Origin: an uncultured Faecalibacterium sp. | GTDB taxonomy: Bacteria > Bacillota > Clostridia > Oscillospirales > Ruminococcaceae | Direction: 5' to 3' | Length of the DNA: 64,000 bases | Assembly (NCBI GenBank): GCA_934533135.1 | Contig: CAKTBG010000001.1 | Location: forward strand, 1-64,000 | Part shown: positions 5,324 through 14,870 of the stretch, one piece after another | How positions within the stretch are numbered: the stretch's first letter is position 1 | Layout: each line of letters begins with the position of its first letter | Notes under the pieces: model-generated | What the model saw: the letters and a program-made list of their open reading frames with translations, nothing else | Told to the model about the DNA's origin: nothing | Database searches by the model: none | Position numbers and translations under genes: made by a program

Positions 5324-7189
5324 ATGTTTGATCCCAAACTGAAAGAAGCACTGGATCGTGTCCAGAAGCCGGGTCGTTATACCGGCGGTGAACCGGGCAG
5401 TGTCTATAAAGACAAAGAGAAGGTGGATGTGCGCTTCGCGTTCTGCTTTCCGGACACCTACGAGGTCGGAATGTCCTTTCTGGGCGAAAAGATCCTGTAC
5501 GAGCTGCTGAACTCCCATGAAAACTGGTGGTGTGAACGTGCCTTTATGCCGTGGCTGGATATGAAAGCCGAGATGGAGCGGCTGCACCTGTCTCTTTACA
5601 CGATGGAGAGCAAAGATCCGCTGGCGAAGTTTGACGCAGTGGGCTTTACCCTGCAGTATGAGCTGTCCTACACCAACATTCTGGCCATGCTGGATCTGGC
5701 GGGCATCCCGTTCTATGCCAAAGACCGCGACGAATCGTGGCCCTTGATCGTTGCGGGCGGCCCTTGCGCCTGCAACGCGGAACCCATTGCGGATTTCTTC
5801 GACGTCATCCAGCTGGGCGAGGGCGAAAACCAGCTGCCCGGCATCTGCGCCGAGATCGAAAAGGCCAAGAAGGAGGGCGGCGTTTCCAAAAAGGAGCTGC
5901 TGCGCCGGATCGCAACGATCCCGGGCGTCTATATCCCGGCATTCTATGAGATCACCTATTATGAGGACGGCCGGGTCAAGGCCATTACCCCCAACGAGCC
6001 GGGCATCCCGGCGGTCATCACCAAGGCCATTCTCAAGAACCTGAACGACTTTGCACCGCCGACCAATTTTGTGGTGCCGATGGTGGGTGCGATTCAGGAT
6101 CGCGCAAGCATCGAAGTGCTGCGCGGCTGCGTGCGCGGCTGCCGGTTTTGTCAGGCCGGTTTCCTTTACCGCCCCATGCGCCAGCGGGATGCAAGTCTGC
6201 TGAACAAGGCAGCCAAGGATCTCTGCGCCAACACCGGCTATGAGGAGCTGAGCCTGTCCAGCCTGTCCACCTCCGACCACAGCCAGCTGGAAGAGCTGCT
6301 GGACGATCTGAACGAGTGGGCACCGGAAGAGCACGTCAGCCTCTCGCTGCCGTCGCTCCGGATGGACAACTTCTCCCAAAGCCTCATCGAAAAGACCACC
6401 AAGGTGCGCAAGAGCGGCCTGACCTTTGCGGCCGAGGCCGGCACCCAGCGTCTGCGGGATGTCATCAATAAGAACGTCACATGGGAGGAGATCGAAAAGA
6501 CCTGTTCGCTGGCCTTTGCCAATGGATACAGCTCGGTCAAGCTCTATTTCATGATGGGTCTGCCGACGGAGACCATGGAGGACATCGAGGGCATCGCCGA
6601 GACTGCCCAGAAGGTGGTGGATCTCTATTACAACACGCCCCACCCCAAGGGCCGCGGAGTGCAGGTGACCATCAGCTGCTCCTGCTTTGTGCCAAAGCCC
6701 CATACACCCTTCCAGTTTGTGCCGATGGACACCGAAGAGAGCCTGCGCGAAAAGCAGAAGCATCTGGTCGAGTGTGCCCGCGCCCGGAGCCGGAAGATCA
6801 AGGTCAACTACCACGACAGCAAGACCAGCTTCCTCGAGGGCGTGTTTGCCAAGGGCGACCGCCGATTGGCTCCGGTTATCCTCGAAGCCTACAAGCGGGG
6901 CTGCTACTTCGATGGATGGGAAGAGTGCTTCCGCTATGACACTTGGATGCAGACCTTTGCGGATCTCGGCATTGACCCCAAATTCTATTGTCAGCGTCCG
7001 ATCGCGCTGGACGAAGTGACCCCGTGGGCGCACATGGACTACGGCGTGACCCATGATTATCTGGTGCGGGAGTACAACAAGGCTCTCGCCGCCCAGACCA
7101 CCCAGCCCTGCAACCGTGCCTGCCACGGCTGCGGCGCAAACCATCTGTTAGGAGGGCCGTGCTTTGATTACAGTCAGAATCTCGTTTAA
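5324..7189 (+). CDS. B12-binding-type radical SAM protein (TIGR03960 family)
   Basis: The protein has 621 residues. An N-terminal cobalamin-binding-like region precedes the radical SAM core, which starts with C-x3-C-x2-C in RGCVRGCRFCQAG (near residue 268). Next come a TIM-barrel region and a C-terminal cysteine cluster (CNRACHGCGANH...C). These proteins are conserved in Clostridia next to a DUF2344 partner, and the pair often stands beside ribosome-linked genes. The exact reaction is not known to me; an RNA- or ribosome-modifying role is inference. The DUF2344 gene overlaps its end by 26 bases. The start is supported by GGAGG 7 bases upstream. Confidence 0.85.
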   Translation: MFDPKLKEALDRVQKPGRYTGGEPGSVYKDKEKVDVRFAFCFPDTYEVGMSFLGEKILYELLNSHENWWCERAFMPWLDMKAEMERLHLSLYTMESKDPLAKFDAVGFTLQYELSYTNILAMLDLAGIPFYAKDRDESWPLIVAGGPCACNAEPIADFFDVIQLGEGENQLPGICAEIEKAKKEGGVSKKELLRRIATIPGVYIPAFYEITYYEDGRVKAITPNEPGIPAVITKAILKNLNDFAPPTNFVVPMVGAIQDRASIEVLRGCVRGCRFCQAGFLYRPMRQRDASLLNKAAKDLCANTGYEELSLSSLSTSDHSQLEELLDDLNEWAPEEHVSLSLPSLRMDNFSQSLIEKTTKVRKSGLTFAAEAGTQRLRDVINKNVTWEEIEKTCSLAFANGYSSVKLYFMMGLPTETMEDIEGIAETAQKVVDLYYNTPHPKGRGVQVTISCSCFVPKPHTPFQFVPMDTEESLREKQKHLVECARARSRKIKVNYHDSKTSFLEGVFAKGDRRLAPVILEAYKRGCYFDGWEECFRYDTWMQTFADLGIDPKFYCQRPIALDEVTPWAHMDYGVTHDYLVREYNKALAAQTTQPCNRACHGCGANHLLGGPCFDYSQNLV

Positions 7190-7808
7190 CAAAAAGAACG
7201 AAGCCTCCTACATCTCTCTGCTGGATCTGCAGCGGGTCATGCAGCGGGTGCTCAAGCGGAGCGGCCTCCCGGTGTGGCATACGCTGGGCTTCAACCCGCA
7301 TATTTATATGACCTTTGCCTGTCCGCTGAGTCTGGGGCAGGAGAGTGAATGCGAGTGTGTGGACGTCAAGACCGAGGCGGAGGATCCGGATTTTGCCCAG
7401 TGGCAGACCGCACTGAACGCCATCATGCCGACCGGCATCGAAGTGACCTCCGTGGAACCGGTGCAGATGAAGGCCGACCGCATCGCCTACGCCTGCTACG
7501 AGGTCCGCTACCCGGTGCAGGCTGCGGACACTCTGGCGCAGTACAACGCCCTCGAGAGCGTTCCGGTGGAGAAAAAGAGCAAGCGGGGCGTCAAGACCGT
7601 GGAGCTGAAGACCTATGTTCCGACACTGGATCTGACCGTGGAAGGGGAGTGGGTGCATTTCCCGCTCTGCCTGCCCGCGGCACAGGATCTGACGCTGAAT
7701 CCGTCGCTTCTGGTTGCGTTCCTTGAGGAGCGGTTCGGCCTGCCTGCCGCCAGTGCCGGTATCCTGCGCACCTGCTTCCTCACGGCGGAGAAGGAATTGT
7801 TCCACTGA
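7164..7808 (+). CDS. Radical-SAM-associated protein (DUF2344/TIGR03936)
   Basis: The protein has 214 residues. The beginning ITVRISFNKKNEASYISLLDLQRVMQR and the stretch GLPVWHTLGFNPHIYMTFACPLSLG are the hallmarks of the DUF2344 family. It overlaps the radical-SAM gene in another frame, so the two are probably translated together and act as partners. In some bacteria the two are fused. Its biochemical role is unknown. The rplS promoter begins 33 bases after the stop. Confidence 0.85.
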   Translation: MITVRISFNKKNEASYISLLDLQRVMQRVLKRSGLPVWHTLGFNPHIYMTFACPLSLGQESECECVDVKTEAEDPDFAQWQTALNAIMPTGIEVTSVEPVQMKADRIAYACYEVRYPVQAADTLAQYNALESVPVEKKSKRGVKTVELKTYVPTLDLTVEGEWVHFPLCLPAAQDLTLNPSLLVAFLEERFGLPAASAGILRTCFLTAEKELFH

Positions 7809-7840
7809 GAAAAAATCACACTTATTTTTGAGAAAACGCT

Positions 7841-7869
7841 TGCATTTATGCGGCGTTTGTGATATCCTA
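7841..7869 (+). promoter_or_regulatory. Sigma-A promoter of rplS
   Basis: TTGCAT (7841-7846), a 17-bp spacer and TATCCT (7864-7869). The start is expected near 7876, leaving a leader of about 115 bases before rplS. Confidence 0.65.
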
Positions 7870-7874
7870 TTAAG

Positions 7875-7976
7875 GCGTTAGTGTCCGCTGATGCCACAGC
7901 GGGGTTAATGACAACAATCATTAAACGGGCGGTCCTCTGGCGGCAACGTGCCGTGCATGAACGTCTAAAAACAAAT
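7875..7976 (+). ncRNA. Structured leader of rplS (L19-leader candidate)
   Basis: The leader can fold into successive hairpins: CCGCTG/CAGCGG, TTAATGA/TCATTAA, and a GC-rich stem around GGGCGGTCC and CGGCAACGTGCCG just before the ribosome site. L19 leaders with autogenous control are known in Firmicutes. Assignment to that family is inference from position and folding potential, not from a covariance match. Confidence 0.45.
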
Positions 7977-7989
7977 GGAGGATTCAAAA

Positions 7990-8331
7990 ATGGACGCACT
8001 GAAGATTATTTCTGAAGGCAGCATCAAGGCTGAAAAGCCCCAGTTCAACGTCGGCGATACCGTCCGCGTTGATGTTCGTATCAAGGAAGGCGATCGTGAG
8101 CGTATTCAGGCTTTCGAGGGCACCGTCATTGCCAAGAAGCATGGCGGCGTTGCTGAGACCTTCACCGTCCGCCGCGTGGCTTACGGTGTTGGCATCGAGC
8201 GTGTCTTCCCCATCAACAGCCCCTTCGTGGAGAAGGTCACCGTTGTCCGTAAGGGCAAGGTCCGCCGCGCAAAGCTGTTCTACCTGCGTGGTCGTACGGG
8301 CAAGGCTGCCAAGGTCAAGAGCGATATTTGA
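7990..8331 (+). CDS. rplS: 50S ribosomal protein L19
   Basis: The protein has 113 residues with the typical L19 sequence ([66 protein letters not shown]). L19 sits at the 30S-50S interface. GGAGG (7977-7981) is 8 bases before ATG 7990, so an in-frame ATG at 7975 is rejected. Codon use is strongly biased, as expected for high expression. A leader structure precedes it and a terminator follows; lepB, rbgA and rnhB downstream match the order in many Firmicutes. Confidence 0.97.
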   Translation: MDALKIISEGSIKAEKPQFNVGDTVRVDVRIKEGDRERIQAFEGTVIAKKHGGVAETFTVRRVAYGVGIERVFPINSPFVEKVTVVRKGKVRRAKLFYLRGRTGKAAKVKSDI

Positions 8332-8354
8332 TCGATCCCCGTTTAAACCGGGAG

Positions 8355-8386
8355 AAAAGGGACAACGTTGTTGTTCCTTTTTTCTT
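8355..8386 (+). terminator. Terminator of rplS
   Basis: AAAGGGACAAC pairs with GTTGTTCCTTT around a 3-base loop (one G-T pair) and continues into a T run. The stem overlaps the T run, as is common for strong Firmicute terminators. Confidence 0.8.
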
Positions 8387-8469
8387 TATTCCGGGGTCAG
8401 TTGCGGGTAACTGCGCTGAGCGGCCGGAGATCCCGGCGCATGGGGCGATAGGATTGAGAGGTGTAGAAT

Positions 8470-9027
8470 ATGGAACCGCAGACACAGCCGGAAAAGCAGG
8501 CTTCGGTCAAAGGGCAGAACCTGCTGGAATGGTACGAGGCATTGATCTCGGCGGCCATTGTGCTGGTGCTTTTGTTTTCCTTTTTCTTCCGGATCATTCA
8601 GGTGGACGGCGAATCCATGGTGCCCACGCTGGACAACGGCGACAAGCTGATCGTCTGGGGCGCAGGCTATGAGCCCCAGCGGGGCGATGTGGTCATCGTA
8701 GACAGCTACACCAGCTATGGCAAGCCACTGGTCAAACGGGTCATCGCCAAGGGCGGCGACACCATCGACATCGACTACCAGAACGGCACGGTGGCGGTCA
8801 ACGGCGAGATCCTCACCGAGGATTACATCGCAGAACCGACCTATCTGGGGTACGATGTGGTGTTTCCCTACGTCGTGCCCGAGGGCACGGTGTTTGTGAT
8901 GGGCGACAACCGCAACGCCTCGCTGGACAGCCGCTCAAGCTACGTCGGCTGCATTGATGAACGCGACATTCTGGGCAAAGTGCTGCTCTGCTTTTTGCCC
9001 CTTTCGGATTTTGGAGTGGTAAAATGA
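8470..9027 (+). CDS. lepB: Signal peptidase I
   Basis: The protein has 185 residues with one N-terminal membrane anchor (about 24-43). The catalytic Ser49 lies in DGESMVPTL and Lys89 in LVKRVI. The family box GDNRNASLDSR is near the C-terminus. It removes signal peptides from exported proteins at the outer face of the membrane. It overlaps rbgA by 4 bases (ATGA) and heads the lepB-rbgA-rnhB-yraN unit. Length is normal for Gram-positive type I signal peptidases. Confidence 0.96.
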   Translation: MEPQTQPEKQASVKGQNLLEWYEALISAAIVLVLLFSFFFRIIQVDGESMVPTLDNGDKLIVWGAGYEPQRGDVVIVDSYTSYGKPLVKRVIAKGGDTIDIDYQNGTVAVNGEILTEDYIAEPTYLGYDVVFPYVVPEGTVFVMGDNRNASLDSRSSYVGCIDERDILGKVLLCFLPLSDFGVVK

Positions 9028-9947
9028 ACAATCAGGATACCCGGTTCGCAAACCAGTATAACATCCAGTGGTTTCCGGGCCACATGACCAAGACCCTCCG
9101 GATGATGGAGCAGGAGATCCAGCACGTGGATGCCAGCCTTGTGCTGCTGGACGCCCGGATCCCGCTGTCCAGCCTGAACCCGGAGATCGAGCGGATCACA
9201 GCCCGCAAGCCCAAGCTCTACGCCCTGAACAAGGCGGATCTGGCAGACCCTGCGGTGACCGAAGAGTGGATCCGCTATTTCAAAGCGGCAGACGCCGGCT
9301 GTGTTGCCATCAGCGCAAAACAGAAGGGCGGAGCCAATGCGGTCAAAGCCGCCATCGAAAAAGAACTGGCCGGTCTGCTGGAACGCCGCCAGACCCGCGG
9401 CATGGGCGGTGCAAAAACGCAGGTGATGCTCTGCGGCATCCCGAACGTCGGCAAATCCACCTTCATCAACACCTTTGCGGGCTCGGCTCGCGCCAAGGCC
9501 GCCGACCGCCCGGGTGTGACCAAGGGCAAGCAGTGGGTCAGCACCGACAAGTTCGACCTGTTGGATATGCCCGGCGTCCTCTGGAAAAAGTTTGATTCCA
9601 AGACGACGGCGTCCAATCTGGCCTTCATCGGCTCCATCAAGGACGACATTCTGGATGTTGAGGAGCTGGCCATGAATCTTCTGGATGAGGTGCGCCGCAA
9701 TTACCCGGAGCTGGTCGCCCAGCGGTACAAGCTGGACGCCGAGACCATGGCTCTGCCGCCCTATGAGCTGCTGGAAGCCATCGGCCGCAAGCGCGGCCTG
9801 CTGGTGCGGGGCGGCGAGGTGAACACCGAACGCTGCGCCGTCATGCTGGTGGACGAGTTCCGTGCCTGCAAGTGGGGGCGCATCTCACTGGAACGGCCGC
9901 CCCAGCGGGATGACCTCGCAGACTTTGCCGAGGAGGACGACGAATGA
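9024..9947 (+). CDS. rbgA: Ribosome biogenesis GTPase RbgA (YlqF)
   Basis: The protein has 307 residues and is a circularly permuted GTPase: the N-terminal signature [11 protein letters not shown], then the G4 motif NKAD (about 73-76), then G1 [12 protein letters not shown] (about 137-148) and G3 DMPGV. The C-terminal helical domain follows. RbgA acts late in 50S assembly. It lies between lepB and rnhB with 4-base overlaps on both sides, the usual Firmicute arrangement. Confidence 0.96.
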   Translation: MNNQDTRFANQYNIQWFPGHMTKTLRMMEQEIQHVDASLVLLDARIPLSSLNPEIERITARKPKLYALNKADLADPAVTEEWIRYFKAADAGCVAISAKQKGGANAVKAAIEKELAGLLERRQTRGMGGAKTQVMLCGIPNVGKSTFINTFAGSARAKAADRPGVTKGKQWVSTDKFDLLDMPGVLWKKFDSKTTASNLAFIGSIKDDILDVEELAMNLLDEVRRNYPELVAQRYKLDAETMALPPYELLEAIGRKRGLLVRGGEVNTERCAVMLVDEFRACKWGRISLERPPQRDDLADFAEEDDE

Positions 9948-10588
9948 AACGCCGCACCGACGAAGAGATCTCAGCCCCTCTTTATGACTACGATGCGGCG
10001 ATCCGGGCGCAATACGGCTGCTTTGCCGGGGTAGACGAAGCGGGGCGCGGCCCTTTGTGCGGGCCGGTCTGTGTGGCCGCCTGCATCCTTGACCCGGAAA
10101 ACCCGGTCTATGGCATCAACGACTCGAAGAAGCTGACCGAAAAAAAGCGGGAAGCTCTTTTTGACGAGATCTGCGAAAAAGCACTGGCCTATCAGATCGT
10201 TTTTGTCGGCCCGGAGATCATCGACCGCGACAACATCCTCAACGCGACCATGGGCGGGATGCGGCAGGCCGTGGAGCAGTTGGACATCGTGCCGAACCTT
10301 GTGCTGATCGACGGCAATCGTGTTCCGGCCGGGCTGACCATGCCCGCACAGCCGGTGGTCAAGGGCGATGCCACCAGTGCCAGCATCGGTGCGGCGTCGG
10401 TTCTGGCGAAAGTCAGCCGGGATCGCTATATGCTCGCGCTGGACAAACAGTATCCGCAGTACCAGCTGGCCAAGCACAAGGGATACCCGACCAAACTTCA
10501 CTATGAGCTGATCGCCCAATACGGCATCCAGCCATTCTACCGCCGCAGTTTCCTGAAAAAGCAGGGCTATTGGCCCGAGGGCAAGTGA
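9944..10588 (+). CDS. rnhB: Ribonuclease HII
   Basis: The protein has 214 residues. The acidic active-site residues are visible: D31-E32 in [15 protein letters not shown]123 in LIDGN and D142 in [14 protein letters not shown]. It removes ribonucleotides and RNA primers from DNA. It overlaps rbgA by 4 bases, and its stop codon shares one base with the yraN start (TGATG). Confidence 0.96.
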   Translation: MKRRTDEEISAPLYDYDAAIRAQYGCFAGVDEAGRGPLCGPVCVAACILDPENPVYGINDSKKLTEKKREALFDEICEKALAYQIVFVGPEIIDRDNILNATMGGMRQAVEQLDIVPNLVLIDGNRVPAGLTMPAQPVVKGDATSASIGAASVLAKVSRDRYMLALDKQYPQYQLAKHKGYPTKLHYELIAQYGIQPFYRRSFLKKQGYWPEGK

Positions 10589-10956
10589 TGGACGCGGCGG
10601 CACTGGGCCGCAGGGGAGAAGCAGTGGCGGCGCGGTATTACCTCAAACAGGGGTGTACCCTCGTCACCCACAATTATCGCACCCGGATGGGCGAGATCGA
10701 CCTCATTCTTCGGGAAGCGGACGGCACGCTGGTGCTCTGCGAGGTCAAGACCCGCAGCCCGGATCCGTTGGCGGAACCGGCAGAGGCTGTGACCCGCGCA
10801 AAGCAGCGCAGGCTGATCCGGGCTGCGCAATGCTATCTCCAGCAGACGGATCAGAGCGACGACCCCGTCCGATTTGACGTTGCAGAGGTGACCCCTCTTG
10901 ACAGCGGACGCTGGATGGTACATATTATAAGAGGTGCATTTGAAGCAGATCGCTGA
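10588..10956 (+). CDS. YraN family protein (UPF0102), nuclease-like
   Basis: The protein has 122 residues. It has the UPF0102 pattern LGRRGEAVAARYYLKQG, then NYRTRMGEIDLILRE and VLCEVKTRS; the E-x-D/E-x-K arrangement resembles Holliday-junction resolvase and restriction-enzyme folds. The function in Firmicutes is unproven. The start at 10588 overlaps the rnhB stop; an in-frame codon at 10570 lies inside rnhB and is less likely. It closes the lepB operon. Confidence 0.88.
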   Translation: MDAAALGRRGEAVAARYYLKQGCTLVTHNYRTRMGEIDLILREADGTLVLCEVKTRSPDPLAEPAEAVTRAKQRRLIRAAQCYLQQTDQSDDPVRFDVAEVTPLDSGRWMVHIIRGAFEADR

Positions 10957-11047
10957 TGCACAGGTGGGAAACGGCAGAAAATGGCCTTTGCCGCTGCCGT
11001 AACACGGGATCCAGTGTGGGATCCTCTGGCGAAAAGGAGCAACGACA

Positions 11048-12508
11048 ATGCAGTTTTTCAGTACACGGAATCGCAGCCGCATCGTGACCTCTTCGGAGGC
11101 CATCGCACAGGGTCTGTCCGATGAGGGCGGCCTGTTTGTTCCCGCAAGTTTTCCGCAGGTGGACGTCAAAGCCATCTGTGATATGGACTATCCGGCGATG
11201 GCTGCGGCCATCCTCAAGGAGTATCTGACCGACTATTCGGCCGACTTCCTCAAAGATGCCGCGGCTGCCACCTATGGCGCGGCCTTTGGCGGCAAGGCGG
11301 GCTATCTGGCTCCGGTGTCGGGCGATGTCTCCGCGCTGGAGCTCTGGCACGGCCCGACCTGCGCGTTCAAGGACTACGCCCTGCAGCTGATGCCGAAACT
11401 GCTCGTGGAAGCGAAGAAAAACCTGAACCGCACCGAAAAGACCCTGATCCTTGTGGCGACCAGCGGCGATACCGGCAAGGCAGCTCTGGACGGCTACCAC
11501 GATGTGCCGGGCATTGAGATTGCAGTCTTTTATCCGACCGGCGGCACCAGCGAGATCCAGCGTCTTCAGATGGCGACGCAGGAAGGCGCAAATGTGGCGG
11601 TCTATGCCGTGCGCGGCAACTTCGACGACGCCCAGACCGGCGTAAAGCGGGTCTTTGGCGACAAGGAGATCGCAGCGCAGCTGGCGCAGCGGAACATTCG
11701 CCTGTCCAGCGCAAACTCGATCAACTGGGGGCGGCTGGTTCCGCAGATCGTCTACTATTTTGCCGCTTACGCCCAGCTGTGCAAGGCCGGGAAGATCGCC
11801 TTTGGCGAAAAAGTGGACTTTTGCGTTCCTACGGGCAACTTTGGCGACATTCTGGCGGGCTATTACGCCAAACAGATGGGTCTGCCCGTCGGAAAGCTGG
11901 TCTGCGCTTCCAATGAGAACAACGTCCTGACAGACTTCCTCACCACCGGAACCTACACAGCCAAGCGGGAGTTCTTCAAGACCACGTCGCCCAGCATGGA
12001 CATCCTCGTGTCCTCCAACCTCGAGCGGCTCCTCTTCCACGTCACCGGCAGCGACACCGAGGTGGCAGCTCTGATGAAGAGCCTGAGCGAGACCGGCCGC
12101 TATTCGGTGCGCCCGGAGACGCTGGCCAAGATCCAGGAGAGCTTCGACTGCGGCTGGAGCAGCGAAGCACAGGTGGCCGGAGAGATCCGTGCCCGCTTCG
12201 AGCAGGACAACTACCTCTGCGACACCCATACGGCTGTGGCGTTCCACGTTGCCGCGCAGAAAAAGCGGGACGGTGTGCCGATGGTGGTTCTCTCCACGGC
12301 GTCGCCCTTCAAATTCCCCCGCAGCGTGTTGGAAGCTCTGGGTCATGCTGCACCGGAAAACGACTTCGAGGCCATGACCCAGCTGGAGCAGGTCACCGGA
12401 CACACGGCTCCGGTCAGCCTGTCTGCCCTGCGGCAGAAGACCGAGCGGTTCCACGATGTGATCGACCCGGCTCAGATCGCGGAGGTTGCGCTGAGCGATC
12501 GGGCATAA
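11048..12508 (+). CDS. thrC: Threonine synthase
   Basis: The protein has 486 residues of the long fungal/Gram-negative-type threonine synthase, with N-terminal segment MQFFSTRNRS and the PLP lysine K108 in GPTCAFKDYALQL. The substrate-binding segments TSGDTGKAALDG and PTGNFGDILAGYYAK are present. It converts O-phosphohomoserine to threonine. AAGGAG precedes ATG 11048. It stands alone, without hom or thrB in the window; the aspartate-family precursor genes asd-dapA-dapB are 50 kb away. Confidence 0.95.
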   Translation: MQFFSTRNRSRIVTSSEAIAQGLSDEGGLFVPASFPQVDVKAICDMDYPAMAAAILKEYLTDYSADFLKDAAAATYGAAFGGKAGYLAPVSGDVSALELWHGPTCAFKDYALQLMPKLLVEAKKNLNRTEKTLILVATSGDTGKAALDGYHDVPGIEIAVFYPTGGTSEIQRLQMATQEGANVAVYAVRGNFDDAQTGVKRVFGDKEIAAQLAQRNIRLSSANSINWGRLVPQIVYYFAAYAQLCKAGKIAFGEKVDFCVPTGNFGDILAGYYAKQMGLPVGKLVCASNENNVLTDFLTTGTYTAKREFFKTTSPSMDILVSSNLERLLFHVTGSDTEVAALMKSLSETGRYSVRPETLAKIQESFDCGWSSEAQVAGEIRARFEQDNYLCDTHTAVAFHVAAQKKRDGVPMVVLSTASPFKFPRSVLEALGHAAPENDFEAMTQLEQVTGHTAPVSLSALRQKTERFHDVIDPAQIAEVALSDRA

Positions 12509-12538
12509 GTTCCGCATACAGAACAGGAGAATACAAAC

Positions 12539-13222
12539 ATGGCACTTTTTGTGCTTGGCGATACCCATCTCTCGTTGGGCGGTTCCAAGCCGATGGATGT
12601 GTTTCCCGGGTGGAACAACTACGTCGAGCGGCTGGAAGCCAACTGGCGCAAACTGGTTCACCCGGAAGATACCATCGTTCTGGCAGGCGACATCAGCTGG
12701 GCCATGCGCCTGACCGACACCCGCAAAGATTTTGCATTTTTGCAGGAGCTGCCCGGTCAGAAGCTGATCATGAAGGGAAACCACGATTATTGGTGGAGCA
12801 CCGCCAATAAGATGAATGCCTACCTCAAGGCCGAGGGCTTTGACACCCTGCACATCCTGCACAACAACTCCTACACGGCGGAGGGGTACGCACTGTGCGG
12901 CACCCGGGGATGGCTGTTTGATGTGGGGGAGCCCCACGACGAAAAAGTGATGAACCGGGAGATCGGCCGGCTCAGGATGAGCCTTGATGCCGCCGAGCCG
13001 GGTCTCGAAAAGCTGGTGTTCCTGCATTATCCGCCGGTCTACACCGGCACCAGTGCGCCCGAGATCGTGGCGACGCTGAACCAGTATGGGATCAAACGCT
13101 GCTTCTATGGACACCTACACGGAAACGCCCTTCGTTATGCGGTGCAGGGCGAGGTGGACGGCATCCAATATAAGCTGGTCAGCGCAGATGGCCTGCGGTT
13201 CTGCCCATATCGGATCCTATGA
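12539..13222 (+). CDS. Calcineurin-like metallophosphoesterase
   Basis: The protein has 227 residues with the metallophosphoesterase motifs in order: GDTH (7-10), GDISWAM, GNHDYWW, and near the end HYPP and GHLHG. Two metal ions are expected in the active site. The substrate is not evident; related soluble proteins in Clostridia are unassigned phosphohydrolases. It follows thrC after 30 bases and precedes the tig promoter. Confidence 0.85.
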   Translation: MALFVLGDTHLSLGGSKPMDVFPGWNNYVERLEANWRKLVHPEDTIVLAGDISWAMRLTDTRKDFAFLQELPGQKLIMKGNHDYWWSTANKMNAYLKAEGFDTLHILHNNSYTAEGYALCGTRGWLFDVGEPHDEKVMNREIGRLRMSLDAAEPGLEKLVFLHYPPVYTGTSAPEIVATLNQYGIKRCFYGHLHGNALRYAVQGEVDGIQYKLVSADGLRFCPYRIL

Positions 13223-13267
13223 GAGGACAGAACATGAGCAAAAATAACAAAAAGTCAAAATTTGGGC

Positions 13268-13296
13268 TGGCAATTGTATCAAGAGCGTGCTATAAT
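13268..13296 (+). promoter_or_regulatory. Promoter of tig
   Basis: TGGCAA (13268-13273), a 17-bp spacer and a perfect TATAAT (13291-13296). The leader to ATG 13433 is about 130 bases. Confidence 0.6.
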
Positions 13297-13327
13297 AAGT
13301 TTTGACGCGATTGTTGCACCCAATTGA

Positions 13328-13372
13328 GCGCGCGCGTCCCCGCATTTCGCAATACCACAGGACGCGGTGCGC
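13328..13372 (+). promoter_or_regulatory. Hairpin in the tig leader
   Basis: A GC-rich stem joins GCGCGCGCGTCC (13328-13339) with GGACGCGGTGCGC (13360-13372), with one small bulge and no T run. It may stabilise the mRNA or take part in regulation. Confidence 0.35.
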
Positions 13373-13432
13373 GGTTGTCGTCGGCAGATCCATGACCGGC
13401 GCAATAGAATTTTTGAGTGGAGGATAACCAAA

Positions 13433-14749
13433 ATGAAGTTCATTAAGTGCGAAAAGCTCGAGAAGAGCATGGCCGAGATCCAGTTCTCCATCGACGCTGA
13501 GGCTTTCAAGGCCGCAGTTGCCGATGTCTTTAAGAAGGAAGGCAAGAAGTATACTGTGCCCGGCTTCCGCAAGGGCAAGGCTCCTCGTTCTCTGATCGAG
13601 AAGATGTATGGCGCAGATGTGTTTACCTATGATGCCATCAACGAGCTGTTCCCCGCTGCATACGAAGAGGCTGTCAAGGAAGCTGGCATCGAGCCGGTCG
13701 GCCGTCCTGAGGTCACCGTGGACGCTGCAAGCGAGACCGAGGGTGTTGCCCTGACCGTGAAGGTCGCTGTCAAGCCCGAAGTCAAGATCGGAAGCTACAA
13801 TGGTCTGAACGTCGAGAAGACCGTCCATACTGTGGATGAGGCTGCTGTGGACGCTGAGCTGAAGCGTGTGCAGGAGCGCAACGCCCGTGAGCTGACCCGT
13901 GAGGGTGCTGCTGAGAACGGCGATATCGTGGACATCGACTTCGAGGGCTTTGTGGACGGCGTCGCTTTCGAGGGCGGCAAGGCAGAGCACTACAGCCTGA
14001 CGCTGGGCAGCGGTTCCTTCATCCCCGGTTTCGAGGATCAGATCGTCGGCCACGCTGCAGGCGAGGAGTTCGACGTCAACGTCTCCTTCCCCGAGCAGTA
14101 TCAGGCTGCTGAGCTGGCTGGCAAGCCCGCTGTCTTCAAGATCAAGCTGCACGAGGTCAAGTACAAGGAGCTGCCCGCTCTGGACGACGAGCTGGCCAGG
14201 GATTGCTCCGAGTACGATACGCTGGAGGCTTTCAAGGAGTCCATCCGCAAGTCCAATCAGGAGCAGCTCGACAAGCAGGATGATCTGGCTGTTGAGAACG
14301 CTCTGGTCGATCAGGTCATCGACGGCATGGAAGCAGAGATCCCGCAGGCAATGTACGAGAGCCGCATGGATGAGATGGTCAACGACTTCGCATTCCGTGT
14401 GGAGCAGCAGGGTCTGCGTCTCGAGGACTACCTGAAGTATATGGGTCAGAGCATGGAGCAGTTCCGTGCTTCCTTCATGCCGCAGGCTGAGAAGCAGGTC
14501 AAGATTGGTTTGGCTCTGGAGGCGGTTGCTGCCGCTGAGCACATCGAGGCATCCGAGGAGGATGTCAACGCTGAGATCAAGCGCATCGCTGACCAGTACA
14601 AGATGGAAGAGGACAAGGTCCGTGAGCTGATCAATGTGGAAGATCTGAAGAAGGATCTGGCTCGCACCAAGGCCATCGACTTCATCAAGAGCCACGCCAA
14701 CATCACCGAGAAGGCTGCTGAGGCCGCAAAGACCGAGGACGCTCAGTAA
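13433..14749 (+). CDS. tig: Trigger factor, ribosome-bound chaperone and prolyl isomerase
   Basis: The protein has 438 residues in three parts: the N-terminal ribosome-binding domain with signature PGFRKGKAPRSLIEKMYG, an FKBP-type isomerase domain (about 150-240) and a helical C-terminal substrate-binding domain. GGAGG before ATG 13433 fixes the start; an in-frame start at 13367 would lie in the leader hairpin region. Codon use is highly biased. It is followed by clpP and clpX, a conserved trio linking folding with proteolysis. Confidence 0.96.
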   Translation: MKFIKCEKLEKSMAEIQFSIDAEAFKAAVADVFKKEGKKYTVPGFRKGKAPRSLIEKMYGADVFTYDAINELFPAAYEEAVKEAGIEPVGRPEVTVDAASETEGVALTVKVAVKPEVKIGSYNGLNVEKTVHTVDEAAVDAELKRVQERNARELTREGAAENGDIVDIDFEGFVDGVAFEGGKAEHYSLTLGSGSFIPGFEDQIVGHAAGEEFDVNVSFPEQYQAAELAGKPAVFKIKLHEVKYKELPALDDELARDCSEYDTLEAFKESIRKSNQEQLDKQDDLAVENALVDQVIDGMEAEIPQAMYESRMDEMVNDFAFRVEQQGLRLEDYLKYMGQSMEQFRASFMPQAEKQVKIGLALEAVAAAEHIEASEEDVNAEIKRIADQYKMEEDKVRELINVEDLKKDLARTKAIDFIKSHANITEKAAEAAKTEDAQ

Positions 14750-14821
14750 TTTTAGATCCTGAGTCGGCGGTCGAATTATAAAACCGGCGGCCAAACGCCT
14801 GTTTTGTAAGCAAAGGTTGTA

Positions 14822-14870
14822 AAAATTGACCGATACGGCTCCGTGTGCTTTTGCCGTATCGGTCAATTTT
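14822..14870 (+). terminator. Terminator between tig and clpP
   Basis: A perfect 18-bp stem (14822-14839 with 14853-14870), 13-base loop, ending in TTTT. The stem begins with AAAA, so it is also terminator-like on the other strand. It argues against any clpP start before 14870. Confidence 0.85.

Noticed and set aside
5201..7144. Open minus-strand frame of 647 codons opposite the radical-SAM genes
   Set aside because: It is the mirror of GC-rich coding sequence; it has no ribosome site or family motif, and the plus-strand protein is clearly conserved.
10957..11047. T-box or attenuator before thrC
   Set aside because: The gap is 91 bases, with no T-box sequence and no terminator; only a repeated GGGATCC is seen.
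10925..13114. Open minus-strand frame of 729 codons opposite thrC and the phosphoesterase gene
   Set aside because: Same mirror effect of third-position GC bias; the product has a low-complexity His/Gly/Gln-rich composition.
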